The position numbers and the translations under genes were made by a program. A DNA stretch of 64,000 bases, taken from the NCBI GenBank assembly GCA_049296695.1, contig JBAQSX010000100.1:62001-126000 (forward strand), written 5' to 3'. The notes below the pieces were generated by a model. The model was not told the DNA's origin and did not search any database. It was given only the letters and a program-made list of their open reading frames with translations. Shown in pieces: positions 1 to 8,345 of this stretch (positions within the stretch are counted from its first letter, which is position 1; each line of letters begins with the position of its first letter). This DNA comes from UBA10906 sp049296695. Lineage in GTDB: Bacteria > Pseudomonadota > Gammaproteobacteria > Methylococcales > Methylomonadaceae.

Positions 1-546
1 GAAGATGAAGATTTATTTTCTAGCGTTTGGAAAAGTGTCCGCAATCGCTGGGGTTGGTTATTAATTAATGTCGCCACCGCTTTTGCCTCTACCCGCATTA
101 TTGGTGTATTTGAAGATGTGATCTTGCAATTAGTCTCACTAGCCTCACTCATGCCCATAGTCGCGGCAATGGGTGGTAATACAGGTAATCAAACCAGTAT
201 GTTAATTATTCGCTCTTTAGCCTTAGGACAAATAACCCCTGCTAATGTGTATCGTTTAATTAAAAAAGAATTAACCTTAGCGGTATTAAACGGTACGTTT
301 ATCGGTTTAATTATTGGATTATTAAGTTTCTTACTCTATCAAGATATTGCCTTATCGGCTGTTATGGCAACGGCTATGTTTATGAATTTGCAAGTCGCAG
401 TATTATTTGGTTTGAGTATTCCCTTATTGCGTTATAAATTCGGTAAAGACCCCGCTGTTGGCACGAGTATTATCTTAACTTCAATTACTGATTCAATGGG
501 CTTTTTTATTTTCTTAGGGCTGGCAAAAGTATTTTTATTAAAATAA
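1..546 (+). CDS. mgtE: Magnesium transporter MgtE, C-terminal part (partial, runs off left edge)
   Basis: The frame is open from base 1 and ends at a TAA at 544-546, giving 181 residues with no start codon in the window. It contains the membrane-domain hallmark MPIVAAMGGNTGNQ, which in MgtE lines the Mg2+ pore, followed by several hydrophobic helices and a short charged end. MgtE is a homodimeric inner-membrane Mg2+ channel; its N-terminal and CBS regulatory domains would lie to the left. An ATG-like internal start near base 118 would cut into the first visible helix (RWGWLLINVATAF) and is not a real start. The family assignment is firm; the ion specificity is inferred from the family. Confidence 0.9.
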   Translation, partial: EDEDLFSSVWKSVRNRWGWLLINVATAFASTRIIGVFEDVILQLVSLASLMPIVAAMGGNTGNQTSMLIIRSLALGQITPANVYRLIKKELTLAVLNGTFIGLIIGLLSFLLYQDIALSAVMATAMFMNLQVAVLFGLSIPLLRYKFGKDPAVGTSIILTSITDSMGFFIFLGLAKVFLLK

Positions 547-553
547 AAACGCA

Positions 554-1099
554 TTAATCGCGTTTTGATAAGCGTAATTCACCTTCGCGTTGTTCCATTG
601 CAAATTGTTGTAAAACATTCATCCCCAATAATGCCTCAGATAAATTGGGCATTAATACCGCAGTGACATTTTCTAATTTAAAACTGCCAAATTCTAATTT
701 AGCCAAAGTGACTACACAGACTTTTGCTGAGCCATTGGCAGTATTCATTTGCACATAACCACGACAGTGCAAACCATTAACGGCGGATAAATTAGCAGGT
801 AATGCCACCACTGACGCGCCTGTATCCACGACAAAAGTTAAAGCATTATTATTGACCGCGCCATCAATAAAATAATGCCCACCTACACCTAAAGGAATAC
901 TTAACGATTGCACCTCCGCTTTTGGCACAGGTTTAGCAATTGCCGTCCACGAAGCTACCGCTTCACTATCAATACAAGGGGATTTTTGATAATGCAAATC
1001 ACCCTGCTCAGTTTTGCATTTATATACCATAGGTTCAGCTTGCACCTGAATACTCAATAATACTAGAGCTGTAAATACAAATGCTTTCAGGTTTTGCAT
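554..1099 (-). CDS. Secreted retropepsin-like aspartic protease with DUF4124-like N-terminus
   Basis: A 181-residue protein with a signal peptide (hydrophobic core FTALVLLSIQVQA). It is followed by a short YKC...GDLHYQKSPC module that resembles the DUF4124 domain often found after signal peptides. The C-terminal half has the single-lobed aspartic protease motif VVDTGASVVALP near residues 90-101 and the distal segment EALLGMNVLQQF, as in the bacterial clan AA / TIGR02281 group. The catalytic residue is the Asp in DTGA, and dimers are expected in the periplasm. The gene converges on the mgtE fragment with only 7 bases between the stop codons. The substrate is unknown. Confidence 0.8.
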   Translation of the reverse strand: MQNLKAFVFTALVLLSIQVQAEPMVYKCKTEQGDLHYQKSPCIDSEAVASWTAIAKPVPKAEVQSLSIPLGVGGHYFIDGAVNNNALTFVVDTGASVVALPANLSAVNGLHCRGYVQMNTANGSAKVCVVTLAKLEFGSFKLENVTAVLMPNLSEALLGMNVLQQFAMEQREGELRLSKRD

Positions 1100-1483
1100 A
1101 AAATTCTCCGCTTGCTACATAATAAAATATCATTAGCTATGTAATATAGCGCGTATTGTAACTAAGTACAAATACTCGCTTTATTTAAGAATTAAGTTAA
1201 ATTTAATAGCCTTTTTGTAACTACCTAGCTTGCTTGCGATTGAATCAGAATTTTCTATGGTTATAGAATTACAAAATAAATTCTGTTAATTTTGTAAATT
1301 CTGTAAATCCTGATTCAGACAATAGAATAATTAAAATCAGCTAGGTAGTTACATCTTTTTTATTTTAAGCACTTCTTATAAAGCAAAAAACTTGCTTTAT
1401 TTAAAGATAGTATTACACTTCACTATGACCAATAAATAGCGGTCATAAGCACAATCACTTTCAATTTTTAGGAGCATAATCAG
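1100..1483. other. Intergenic stretch with nested inverted repeats
   Basis: These 384 bases lie between a minus-strand protease gene and a plus-strand small gene. They contain the nested repeat at 1217-1352 and a short hairpin near 1379-1402 (TAAAGCAA / TTGCTTTA). Promoters for both divergent genes must lie here, but I could not pick a convincing -10/-35 pair. No further coding frame is visible. Confidence 0.6.
1217..1352. repeat. Nested palindromic repeat: family D copy inside family C ends
   Basis: The outer ends are perfect inverted copies, GTAACTACCTAGCT at 1217-1230 and AGCTAGGTAGTTAC at 1339-1352. Between them sits a separate inverted repeat starting TGAATCAGAATTT at 1241 and ending AATCCTGATTCA at about 1317. 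The inner unit matches the repeats at 2454-2513 and 55511-55599 (family D here). The layout looks like one small palindromic element inserted into another. Confidence 0.75.
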
Positions 1484-1633
1484 ATGAAATACAAACTTAT
1501 TATGGGCATTGTATTAATGTCATTAGCGTCTTACGCATTTTCAGCAGATGCACCTACTAGCTCTAGTAGCAGTTCAACAAGCGCGCCTGCCCCCGCGCCT
1601 ATTATTGATTATTGCCGTATTCACACTTGTTAA
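1484..1633 (+). CDS. Small secreted Ser/Pro-rich peptide, unknown function
   Basis: A 49-residue frame starting at an ATG preceded by AGGAG about 10 bases upstream. The N-terminus is a clear signal peptide (MGIVLMSLASYAFSA). The mature part would be a low-complexity Ser/Thr/Ala/Pro stretch (TSSSSSSTSAPAPAP) ending in DYCRIHTC with two cysteines. It stops 21 bases before the carbonic anhydrase gene on the same strand, so the two are probably co-transcribed. I do not recognise a family. The good ribosome-binding site and signal peptide support a real gene despite its size. Confidence 0.55.
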   Translation: MKYKLIMGIVLMSLASYAFSADAPTSSSSSSTSAPAPAPIIDYCRIHTC

Positions 1634-1654
1634 TAATAATTAAGAGTCATTACC

Positions 1655-2443
1655 ATGAATTTAAATAAACTATTGCAAAAAGGTGTATTACTCGGCGCGT
1701 TTTTAACAGCAACTGCGAGTTATGCCACAGACCCTCATTGGACTTATGACGAACAACTCGATTGGGGCGCGTTAGAAAATGCTGATCCTACTGTGACTAA
1801 AATCCCCGAACTTTATCCGTTTGCGCAGTGCGGTTTAGGACAAAAACAATCACCGATTGATATTAGTCGTTTAAGCACTAATACGCAGTTAAATCCAATT
1901 AAAACCAATTATACAGCTACTGGACTTTCTATTAGTAATAATGGACATACTATTAAAGTTAATATGCCCAGCGTTGCCAATGTTAATCATTCTATGATTG
2001 GCAGAGAAAGTTTTGAGTTATTACAATTCCATTTCCACGCACCCAGCGAACATACTATTAATGGTAAAACATTTCCTTTAGAACTGCATTTTGTACATGG
2101 CACACCTAATGGCAAATTAGCGGTATTGGGGGTATTAATAAAAGCAGGTATGGCAAATGCAGAATTTCAAAAAATTCTCGATAACGCGCCTACCCTTGCT
2201 AGCGTGACTAATACGCCTGCTAATGAAACTATAGACCCTAGTGCATTATTACCACAAAGCCGAAAATTTTATAGTTACGCGGGTTCATTAACCACGCCAC
2301 CTTGCACTGAAGGCGTTGATTGGTATGTACTCACCCGTCCTATTGAAGTATCAAGCGAGCAATTAGCCCAATTTGAAGCTTTATATGCTGATAATGCGCG
2401 TCATCCACAAGCACTGAATGGTCGCCAAGTAGAAAAGAATTAA
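1655..2443 (+). CDS. cah: Periplasmic alpha-type carbonic anhydrase
   Basis: 262 residues with a signal peptide (LLGAFLTATASYA) followed by the alpha-class fold starting HWTYDEQLDWGAL. The active-site block FHFHAPSEHTI and the later ELHFVH supply the three zinc-binding histidines, and SLTTPPCTEGVDWYVL is the classic C-terminal signature. The enzyme interconverts CO2 and bicarbonate in the periplasm, which fits an autotrophic or C1-using cell that must trap inorganic carbon. It follows a small secreted peptide gene and converges on dsbC, with a shared terminator between them. Confidence 0.93.
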   Translation: MNLNKLLQKGVLLGAFLTATASYATDPHWTYDEQLDWGALENADPTVTKIPELYPFAQCGLGQKQSPIDISRLSTNTQLNPIKTNYTATGLSISNNGHTIKVNMPSVANVNHSMIGRESFELLQFHFHAPSEHTINGKTFPLELHFVHGTPNGKLAVLGVLIKAGMANAEFQKILDNAPTLASVTNTPANETIDPSALLPQSRKFYSYAGSLTTPPCTEGVDWYVLTRPIEVSSEQLAQFEALYADNARHPQALNGRQVEKN

Positions 2444-2453
2444 TTATTATTTT

Positions 2454-2513
2454 TGAATCAGGATTTACAGGATTTATCCTGAAAATCCCATAAGCATAGA
2501 AAATCCTGATTCT
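2454..2513. repeat. Palindromic repeat, family D copy
   Basis: Inverted repeat beginning TGAATCAGGATTTACAGGA and ending AAAATCCTGATTC, just after the carbonic anhydrase stop. It shares its ends with the inner unit at 1241-1317 and with 55511-55599. Confidence 0.7.
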
Positions 2514-2520
2514 GATAATT

Positions 2521-2563
2521 AAAAAAAAGCCGTTGTATTTTAAAAATACAACGGCTTTTTTTA
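2521..2563. terminator. Bidirectional intrinsic terminator between carbonic anhydrase gene and dsbC
   Basis: A perfect stem AAAAAAGCCGTTGTATTT / AAATACAACGGCTTTTTT with an A-run on the left and a T-run on the right, placed between two converging genes. It can terminate transcription from both sides. Confidence 0.9.
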
Positions 2564-2581
2564 TGCTAAACAAATACGCGT

Positions 2582-3304
2582 TTATTTATGTTTGCTTTCG
2601 CTTTCTAAAACATCATATAACTCTTTAGCGGGCAGATAACCGGGGAAAACATTACCTTTTTGCGTCACAATCATAGGTGTGCCTTTTACATCAAATTCTT
2701 CACCTAATTGCATGTGTGTATCCACTGGATTTTCACAAGTTTTCATTTCTAAAGCTTGGTCTTTTTTAGCTTTAGTCAAAGCTTCATTACGGTCTTTAGC
2801 ACACCATACCGCTACTGCTTTTTTGTAAGAATCTGAGCCTTTACCTGCTCTGGGGAAGAATACATAACGCACGGTAATACCTTGCGCTAAATAACTATCA
2901 ATTTCGGAATGTAATTTACGGCAGTAGCCGCAATCAATATCAGTAAATACAGTCACCATATATTTGCTGATTTTAGGTTTGAAAATAATCATTTTATCTT
3001 CACCTAATTTATCTAAGGCTTCTTTGCGAGAGTTACCTAAACGTAATTCAGTTAAATCAATGCGCTCGGCGACATCAATTAAATGACCTTGTAATAAGTA
3101 TTTACCATCATCACTGACATAATAAGTATTATTACCCACGCTAATTTCAGAGATGCCTTTCATTTCTGACGGTTTAATCGCATCAATTTTTAATTTGGGC
3201 ATCGATTTAGCCAATGAGTCTTTAATAGCTTGGTCATCGGCTTGAGCGGGGTTGAATATAACTGTACTTAATAATAGCGCAGTTAAGGAGAGTATTTTTT
3301 TCAT
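2582..3304 (-). CDS. dsbC: Thiol:disulfide interchange protein DsbC
   Basis: 240 residues with a signal peptide (LTALLLSTVIFNPAQA), an N-terminal dimerisation domain (GISEISVGNNTYYVSDDGKYLL) and a thioredoxin-fold domain carrying the active-site pair in DIDCGYCRKLH. The cis-proline loop is GTPMIV near the C-terminus. DsbC isomerises wrong disulfides in the periplasm and is kept reduced by DsbD, which is not in this window. It sits where bamA usually follows rseP in gammaproteobacteria, separated from rseP by a long inverted repeat, so it is probably its own transcription unit. Confidence 0.93.
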   Translation of the reverse strand: MKKILSLTALLLSTVIFNPAQADDQAIKDSLAKSMPKLKIDAIKPSEMKGISEISVGNNTYYVSDDGKYLLQGHLIDVAERIDLTELRLGNSRKEALDKLGEDKMIIFKPKISKYMVTVFTDIDCGYCRKLHSEIDSYLAQGITVRYVFFPRAGKGSDSYKKAVAVWCAKDRNEALTKAKKDQALEMKTCENPVDTHMQLGEEFDVKGTPMIVTQKGNVFPGYLPAKELYDVLESESKHK

Positions 3305-3352
3305 GGAAATTCTCTAATAGTGGAGAGGGGTATTTTTTTGCGATTACTTATA

Positions 3353-3446
3353 GTTGTCTGAATGAAGATAATTGAGATGTAAAGATTATAAGATGGTTTG
3401 TTTTATCTTAATATCTTTCAATCTTTATTATCTTCATTCAGACAAC
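3353..3446. repeat. Long imperfect inverted repeat between rseP and dsbC
   Basis: The ends GTTGTCTGAATGAAGATAA and TTATCTTCATTCAGACAAC are perfect inverted copies. The interior also pairs partly (ATGTAAAGATTA with AATCTTTAT-like sequence), so it can fold into a stem of about 45 bases per arm. The arms contain no T-run typical of a terminator. It resembles the other mobile palindromes here in size, but its ends are different. Confidence 0.75.
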
Positions 3447-3470
3447 ATAATAGTGAATAACGAGCCATTT

Positions 3471-4835
3471 TTAATTAAATAACTTTTGTACATCTAAAAC
3501 CATTGCCAATGCCATCAGTGATACTAATAAGGCAATACCGATTTGTTGAAACAAAATTTGTATTTTTTCAGAAACAGGACTGCCTTTAATACCTTCAATG
3601 GCAAAGAATAATAAATGTCCACCATCTAATACGGGGATAGGTAATAAATTAATCACCCCTAAACTAATACTAATTAAGGCAATGAATTTAATAAAATGCA
3701 CTAAACCCATACTGGCTGATTGTCCTGCATATTGGGCAATACTAATAGGGCCGCTTAAGTTTTTAACATCGGCTTTACCCACAAACATTTTACCCATCAT
3801 TTTCAACGTAGTAATGGAATAATAATAAGTGGTATTTAAAGCCTCAGGAATGGCTTCTAAAGGTGAAAGGCTGTATTCAACGGTCATTGATTGCATCAGG
3901 TTTTCAGGCACAAACACCGCCGCGCCAATTTTACCTTCGGTGGCTTGTCCAACCTGCACCGCCTTTGGCGTGAGCGTTAAAGTCGCGCGAACTTCTTGGC
4001 GTTCAATGGTGACTTGAATGGCAACGTTTGGACGGGTTTTAACGTAATCCACCCACTGTAGCCAATCATTAATGGCAACGCCATCGGCACTGATAATTTT
4101 ATCGTTAGCTTGCAGTCCAGCAGATTGCGCCGCGCTATCGGGTAGCACTTTACCAATAATGGCAGGCAAAGTAGGCGACCACGGTTTAAAGCCTAAATGT
4201 TCATAAAGCGCGTCTGGGTTTTTGCCGTCTTCTTCGCTTAAATGCAGGGTTTTAAGGCTTTGTTTTGAGCTGGTAATGTTTTGAACGGTAACGTTAATCT
4301 CAGTTTCACCATCTAATGCCAAAGCAATTAAACGGCTCATGGTCTCGCTCCAAGTGGGCGTTTGTTTGTCATTCACTGCAATGATTTGATCGCCGTCAAC
4401 AAAACCTGCCGCAAACGCTAGGGTATTGGCTGGCACTTTACCCAGCACGGGCTTCATGCCTGTTTCGCCAATGACTAAAACGCTCCAAAACAAAACGAGA
4501 GCAAGTAATAAGTTAAACAGCGGCCCTGCGGCAACAATGGCAAATCGCGCCCATAAAGGCTGGCGATTAAAGGCAAAGGCTAAATCTTTCGCATTAACTT
4601 CGCCTTCGCGTTCATCGACCATTTTGACATAGCCGCCTAAAGGAATGGCGCATAATACATATTCGGTGCTGTCCGCATTTTTTTGATGTGACCACAGCAC
4701 TTTGCCAAAACCTACCGCAAAACGTAGCACTTTAACGCCCACGCGCCGCGCCACCCAAAAGTGTCCAAACTCATGAAAGGACACCAAAATGCCAATGGAT
4801 AAAAGAAAATAAAACAGCGTATGCAGAAAGTTCAT
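3471..4835 (-). CDS. rseP: RseP site-2 intramembrane zinc metalloprotease
   Basis: 454 residues, normal length. The zinc-binding HEFGH is in the first membrane helix (residues 22-26), followed by RRVGVKVLRFAVGFG and the GYVKM beta-hairpin. Two PDZ domains lie around residues 125-290 (the second contains DSAAQSAGLQANDKI). NLLPIPVLDGGHLLF gives the third zinc ligand Asp in the C-terminal membrane part. In E. coli RseP cuts anti-sigma factor RseA to release sigma-E and also clears signal peptides. The ATG shares one base with the dxr stop, so the two are translated as a unit. Confidence 0.96.
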   Translation of the reverse strand: MNFLHTLFYFLLSIGILVSFHEFGHFWVARRVGVKVLRFAVGFGKVLWSHQKNADSTEYVLCAIPLGGYVKMVDEREGEVNAKDLAFAFNRQPLWARFAIVAAGPLFNLLLALVLFWSVLVIGETGMKPVLGKVPANTLAFAAGFVDGDQIIAVNDKQTPTWSETMSRLIALALDGETEINVTVQNITSSKQSLKTLHLSEEDGKNPDALYEHLGFKPWSPTLPAIIGKVLPDSAAQSAGLQANDKIISADGVAINDWLQWVDYVKTRPNVAIQVTIERQEVRATLTLTPKAVQVGQATEGKIGAAVFVPENLMQSMTVEYSLSPLEAIPEALNTTYYYSITTLKMMGKMFVGKADVKNLSGPISIAQYAGQSASMGLVHFIKFIALISISLGVINLLPIPVLDGGHLLFFAIEGIKGSPVSEKIQILFQQIGIALLVSLMALAMVLDVQKLFN

Positions 4836-6019
4836 TAGCCTGTTAGCTCATTGATGAATTGAGTAGCCAGTATTCTAGCTTGGCTATCAAATGACAAAAT
4901 AATTTCTAAACTATCCGCCGCGTGTGGCGCGATGGCTTGCATGGTTTTTTCAATAATAACTGCAATATCGGTAAAACGAATCTGTTCATTTAAAAACGCT
5001 TCAACGGCAATTTCATTAGCGGCATTGAGTACCGCTGGCATAATGCCGCCTGTGCTTATCGCCTCATAAGCAAGACGCAAACAAGGGAAACGTTGCAGGT
5101 CTGGCGCGGTAAAATCCATGTGGCGCACGGCAAAAATATCTAACTGCTCCGCGCCAGAATCAAAACGCTCAGGATACGCTAAGGCATGAGCGATAGGAAT
5201 ACGCATATCAGGGCAACCCATTTGCGCCAGCACCGTGCCGTCAACATAATCCACCATTGAATGAATCACACTTTGCGGATGAATCACCACTTGAATCTGC
5301 TCAGGCTTCATCTCAAATAATAAACAGGCCTCAATCATCTCTAAGCCTTTGTTCATCATCGTGGCAGAATCCACTGAAATCTTTTTACCCATATCCCAAT
5401 TAGGATGCGCCACTGCTTGCGCGGGAGTCACGGCGGGTAATTGTTCTAAGGGTAATTCACGAAATGGACCACCTGAGGCAGTCAATAAAATACGCCGCGC
5501 GGTTTTGGCTTTACTACCTGTTTGATAGTTAGCGGGCATACATTGAAAAATCGCATTATGTTCGCTGTCGATAGGCAGTAACTGCGCGCCCGATTGCGCC
5601 ACTGCCTGCATGAAAATATCACCCGACATCACTAAAGCTTCTTTATTGGCAAGCAATACGGTTTTACCCGCCTGTGCCGCCGCTAAGGTAGGTAATAAAC
5701 CCGCCGCCCCGACAATCGCCGCCATTACTGAATCCACAGCTTCAAGGGTTGCCACTTCGGTTAAAGCATCCGCGCCTACTAACACGCGCAACTCAGCCAA
5801 AGGCGAATCAATTAACTTTTCTTTAAAGCGTTGCGCGTTAGCCTCATCAACTACTACTACCACTTCAGGGCGATGCGCTAAACATTGCTCATAGAGTAAT
5901 TCAATATTGTGCCGCGCTGTCAATGCCACGACTTTGTATAACTGAGGATGCAAAGCCACTACGTTAAGCGTGCTAACCCCTATCGAGCCAGTCGCACCGA
6001 GAATACATAAGCCTTTCAT
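4835..6019 (-). CDS. dxr: 1-deoxy-D-xylulose 5-phosphate reductoisomerase
   Basis: 394 residues. The N-terminus has the NADPH-binding motif ILGATGSIGVSTL. Further landmarks are ANKEALVMSG, the metal and substrate site PIDSEHNAIFQ, TASGGPFRE and GKKISVDSATMMNKGLEMIEA. Dxr makes 2-C-methyl-D-erythritol 4-phosphate, the committed step of the non-mevalonate isoprenoid pathway. Its product pathway feeds UppS encoded two genes upstream. It overlaps cdsA by 4 bases and rseP by 1 base. Confidence 0.97.
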   Translation of the reverse strand: MKGLCILGATGSIGVSTLNVVALHPQLYKVVALTARHNIELLYEQCLAHRPEVVVVVDEANAQRFKEKLIDSPLAELRVLVGADALTEVATLEAVDSVMAAIVGAAGLLPTLAAAQAGKTVLLANKEALVMSGDIFMQAVAQSGAQLLPIDSEHNAIFQCMPANYQTGSKAKTARRILLTASGGPFRELPLEQLPAVTPAQAVAHPNWDMGKKISVDSATMMNKGLEMIEACLLFEMKPEQIQVVIHPQSVIHSMVDYVDGTVLAQMGCPDMRIPIAHALAYPERFDSGAEQLDIFAVRHMDFTAPDLQRFPCLRLAYEAISTGGIMPAVLNAANEIAVEAFLNEQIRFTDIAVIIEKTMQAIAPHAADSLEIILSFDSQARILATQFINELTG

Positions 6020-6903
6020 TCTAATGACCTATAAATTAAGAAAATACCCGCATAAAAGAATGGCGCGGCGGCGATAATACTATCAATTCTATCAAGCATG
6101 CCGCCATGACCGGGTAATAAATTACCGCTGTCTTTTACACCGCGTTGGCGTTTGACTAAACTAAAAAATAAATCGCCATAAATCGAGATTAATACCGTTA
6201 ATACTGATAACAAAACAAAATCAGAAGCCACAATAAAACTAATCGGCTGATAAGCCAGACTTAAAATAATACTTAATATAATTCCGCAAATCGCCGCTGA
6301 TAATAACGCGCCTTTCATCCCTGCAATGGTTTTTCCGGGGCTAATATCGGGTGATAATTTGGTTGTTCCCCATTTTCTACCTGCAAAAAAGGCTGAAATA
6401 TCGGCAACCCAGATTAATACTAAAAAGTACATCGCCATTTCCGCGCCATAAAAAGCGCGTAAGCGATTAAAGAATAACCAAACCATTAATAATACCATCC
6501 AGCCAATTAAGGCTTTATAACGGGTTTTTAATTGTAATTCTAAAAGTTGCGTGGGCGTATTGCGAATTAATAGCATCGCTAATACCCAAAAGACTACAGG
6601 AATAATCACTAGCCATTCTAATATCCCTGAATAAGTTCTAATATCGGGATAATCGAAAATCTGCGCGAGTAATTCTAAAATCTGTGTCCAAAAATGTAAG
6701 CCCAGCATCGGTAATAATAGGGCAATAAAGAATAATGCTTTTTTAAGGACAGAATCTAAGCCAATTAAATTGCACCATTCGTGCGCGGCTATACAAACAA
6801 TAATAGCCATTAATAAAGAAAAATACTCCGCAGGCAATAAAAGAACTGCTACGGTAATCAAAGCGGCTAGAATTAAAGCCGTGATAATTCGCTGTGCTAA
6901 CAT
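6016..6903 (-). CDS. cdsA: Phosphatidate cytidylyltransferase CdsA
   Basis: 295 residues with about eight hydrophobic helices and the C-terminal CdsA signature SLVKRQRGVKDSGNLLPGHGGMLDRID, in which the charged residues form the Mg2+/CTP site. It makes CDP-diacylglycerol, the precursor of all phospholipids. PgsA, which uses this product, is encoded at 18.5 kb. The gene is in the uppS-cdsA-dxr-rseP operon, the order seen in Pseudomonas-type genomes. Confidence 0.96.
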   Translation of the reverse strand: MLAQRIITALILAALITVAVLLLPAEYFSLLMAIIVCIAAHEWCNLIGLDSVLKKALFFIALLLPMLGLHFWTQILELLAQIFDYPDIRTYSGILEWLVIIPVVFWVLAMLLIRNTPTQLLELQLKTRYKALIGWMVLLMVWLFFNRLRAFYGAEMAMYFLVLIWVADISAFFAGRKWGTTKLSPDISPGKTIAGMKGALLSAAICGIILSIILSLAYQPISFIVASDFVLLSVLTVLISIYGDLFFSLVKRQRGVKDSGNLLPGHGGMLDRIDSIIAAAPFFYAGIFLIYRSLE

Positions 6904-6912
6904 GGTTACTCT

Positions 6913-7689
6913 TTATGTTGATTTGTTATTATGAGTGAGTGCTTGTATTTGTTCACCCGTATGACCAAAACGGCGTTGACGGGTTTTAAAACTGTTAATT
7001 GCATTATCTAATTCTTGGGCATTAAAATCAGGCCACAGCACAGGCGTAAAATAAAATTCGGTATAAGCGAGTTGCCATAATAAAAAATTACTAATGCGCT
7101 CTTCGCCACCTGTGCGAATAAATAAATCAGGTTCAGGTAAATCCGCAATCGATAAAGACTGACTAATTAATTCCTCAGTAATATCAGTTGATTTTAATTC
7201 ACCTAAAGCGACTTTATCCGCTAATTGGCGTGTTGCCTGTACTAAATCCCAACGGCCCCCATAATTGGCGGCAATCACTAAAGTTAATGCCGTATTATGT
7301 TGAGTTTTCAATTCACCTTCGCTCATTTTTTCTTGTAATTGAAGCGCGAAAGCTGATCTATCGCCAATAAAACGTAAACGAATATTATTATTATGCAGTT
7401 TATCGATTTCACGCTGTAGCGTTTTCATAAATAAACTCATTAATAATGAAACTTCTTGCTCAGGTCTGCGCCAATTTTCACTACTAAAAGCAAATAAGGT
7501 TAATACTTCTATATTTTGTTTAGCGCAATGTTCAACAATAGCTCTTACGGTTTTAACCCCCGCTTGATGACCAAAAGCTCTGGGCATAAAGCGTTTTTGC
7601 GCCCAACGTCCATTACCATCCATAATAATGGCAATATGACGGGGTTTATCATGATTAAAACTTAAGGTATTACTGCCAGTAGTCGGCAT
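6913..7689 (-). CDS. uppS: Undecaprenyl diphosphate synthase (cis-prenyltransferase)
   Basis: 258 residues. The pyrophosphate-binding motif HIAIIMDGNGRWA is near residue 20, and the other conserved blocks are LTLFAFSSENWRRP, ANYGGRWD and DLFIRTGGEERISNFLLWQ. The enzyme adds eight isoprene units to farnesyl diphosphate to make the C55 carrier for peptidoglycan and O-antigen. It ends 9 bases before cdsA and follows frr after about 95 bases. Confidence 0.96.
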   Translation of the reverse strand: MPTTGSNTLSFNHDKPRHIAIIMDGNGRWAQKRFMPRAFGHQAGVKTVRAIVEHCAKQNIEVLTLFAFSSENWRRPEQEVSLLMSLFMKTLQREIDKLHNNNIRLRFIGDRSAFALQLQEKMSEGELKTQHNTALTLVIAANYGGRWDLVQATRQLADKVALGELKSTDITEELISQSLSIADLPEPDLFIRTGGEERISNFLLWQLAYTEFYFTPVLWPDFNAQELDNAINSFKTRQRRFGHTGEQIQALTHNNKST

Positions 7690-7784
7690 GGTGATGACTC
7701 TATTAATGGGGGGATTTTAAGACATTGCAATGAGGGATTAATGATAATCCCTTAATGGCGTGTTCATCGCAACAGGTTATTAAC

Positions 7785-8342
7785 TTACATGGTTAATAAA
7801 TCTTTTTCTTTGGCTTCAAGTAATACTTCAATTTCTTTAACGTACTGGTCGGTTAATTTTTGGATTTTTTCTTCACCGCCACGCGCTTCATCTTCTGAGA
7901 TTAATTTCGCTTTTAAAGCTTCTTTAATTTCAGCATTGGCATCACGACGAATATTACGCACCGCAACTCTGCCATTTTCTGCTTCACCTTTTACTATTTT
8001 AACTAAAGATTTACGGCGTTCTTCAGTTAATGCAGGCAAAGGAATACGAATCACAATACCATTATTATTGGGATTTAAACCTAAGTCTGATTTTAAAATG
8101 GCTTTTTCTATGGCTGAAATCATATTCTTTTCCCAAGGACTAATACTTAAAGTCCGTGCATCTTCGACTGAAATATTGGCAACTTGGGCAATAGAAGTTT
8201 CTGAGCCATAATAAGAAACCATTACTTGATCTAATAAACTCGGATGCGCCCGTCCTGTTCTTATTTTGGAAAACTCATGTTTTAAAGACTCTATGCTTTT
8301 TCCCATACGGACATTAGCATCTTTATGAATATCATTAATCAT
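7785..8342 (-). CDS. frr: Ribosome recycling factor
   Basis: 185 residues, the exact size of the family. It shows the expected helical arms (MGKSIESLKHEFSKIRTGRAHPSLLD) and the hinge/domain II region (VSYYGSETSIAQVANISVEDARTL). With EF-G it splits post-termination ribosomes. It starts 3 bases after the pyrH stop, as in most proteobacteria. Confidence 0.97.
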   Translation of the reverse strand: MINDIHKDANVRMGKSIESLKHEFSKIRTGRAHPSLLDQVMVSYYGSETSIAQVANISVEDARTLSISPWEKNMISAIEKAILKSDLGLNPNNNGIVIRIPLPALTEERRKSLVKIVKGEAENGRVAVRNIRRDANAEIKEALKAKLISEDEARGGEEKIQKLTDQYVKEIEVLLEAKEKDLLTM

Positions 8343-8345
8343 TTT

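Noticed and set aside
2340..2573. Minus-strand frame through the end of the carbonic anhydrase gene
   Set aside because: It overlaps a clear gene, a repeat and a terminator, and has no ribosome-binding site.
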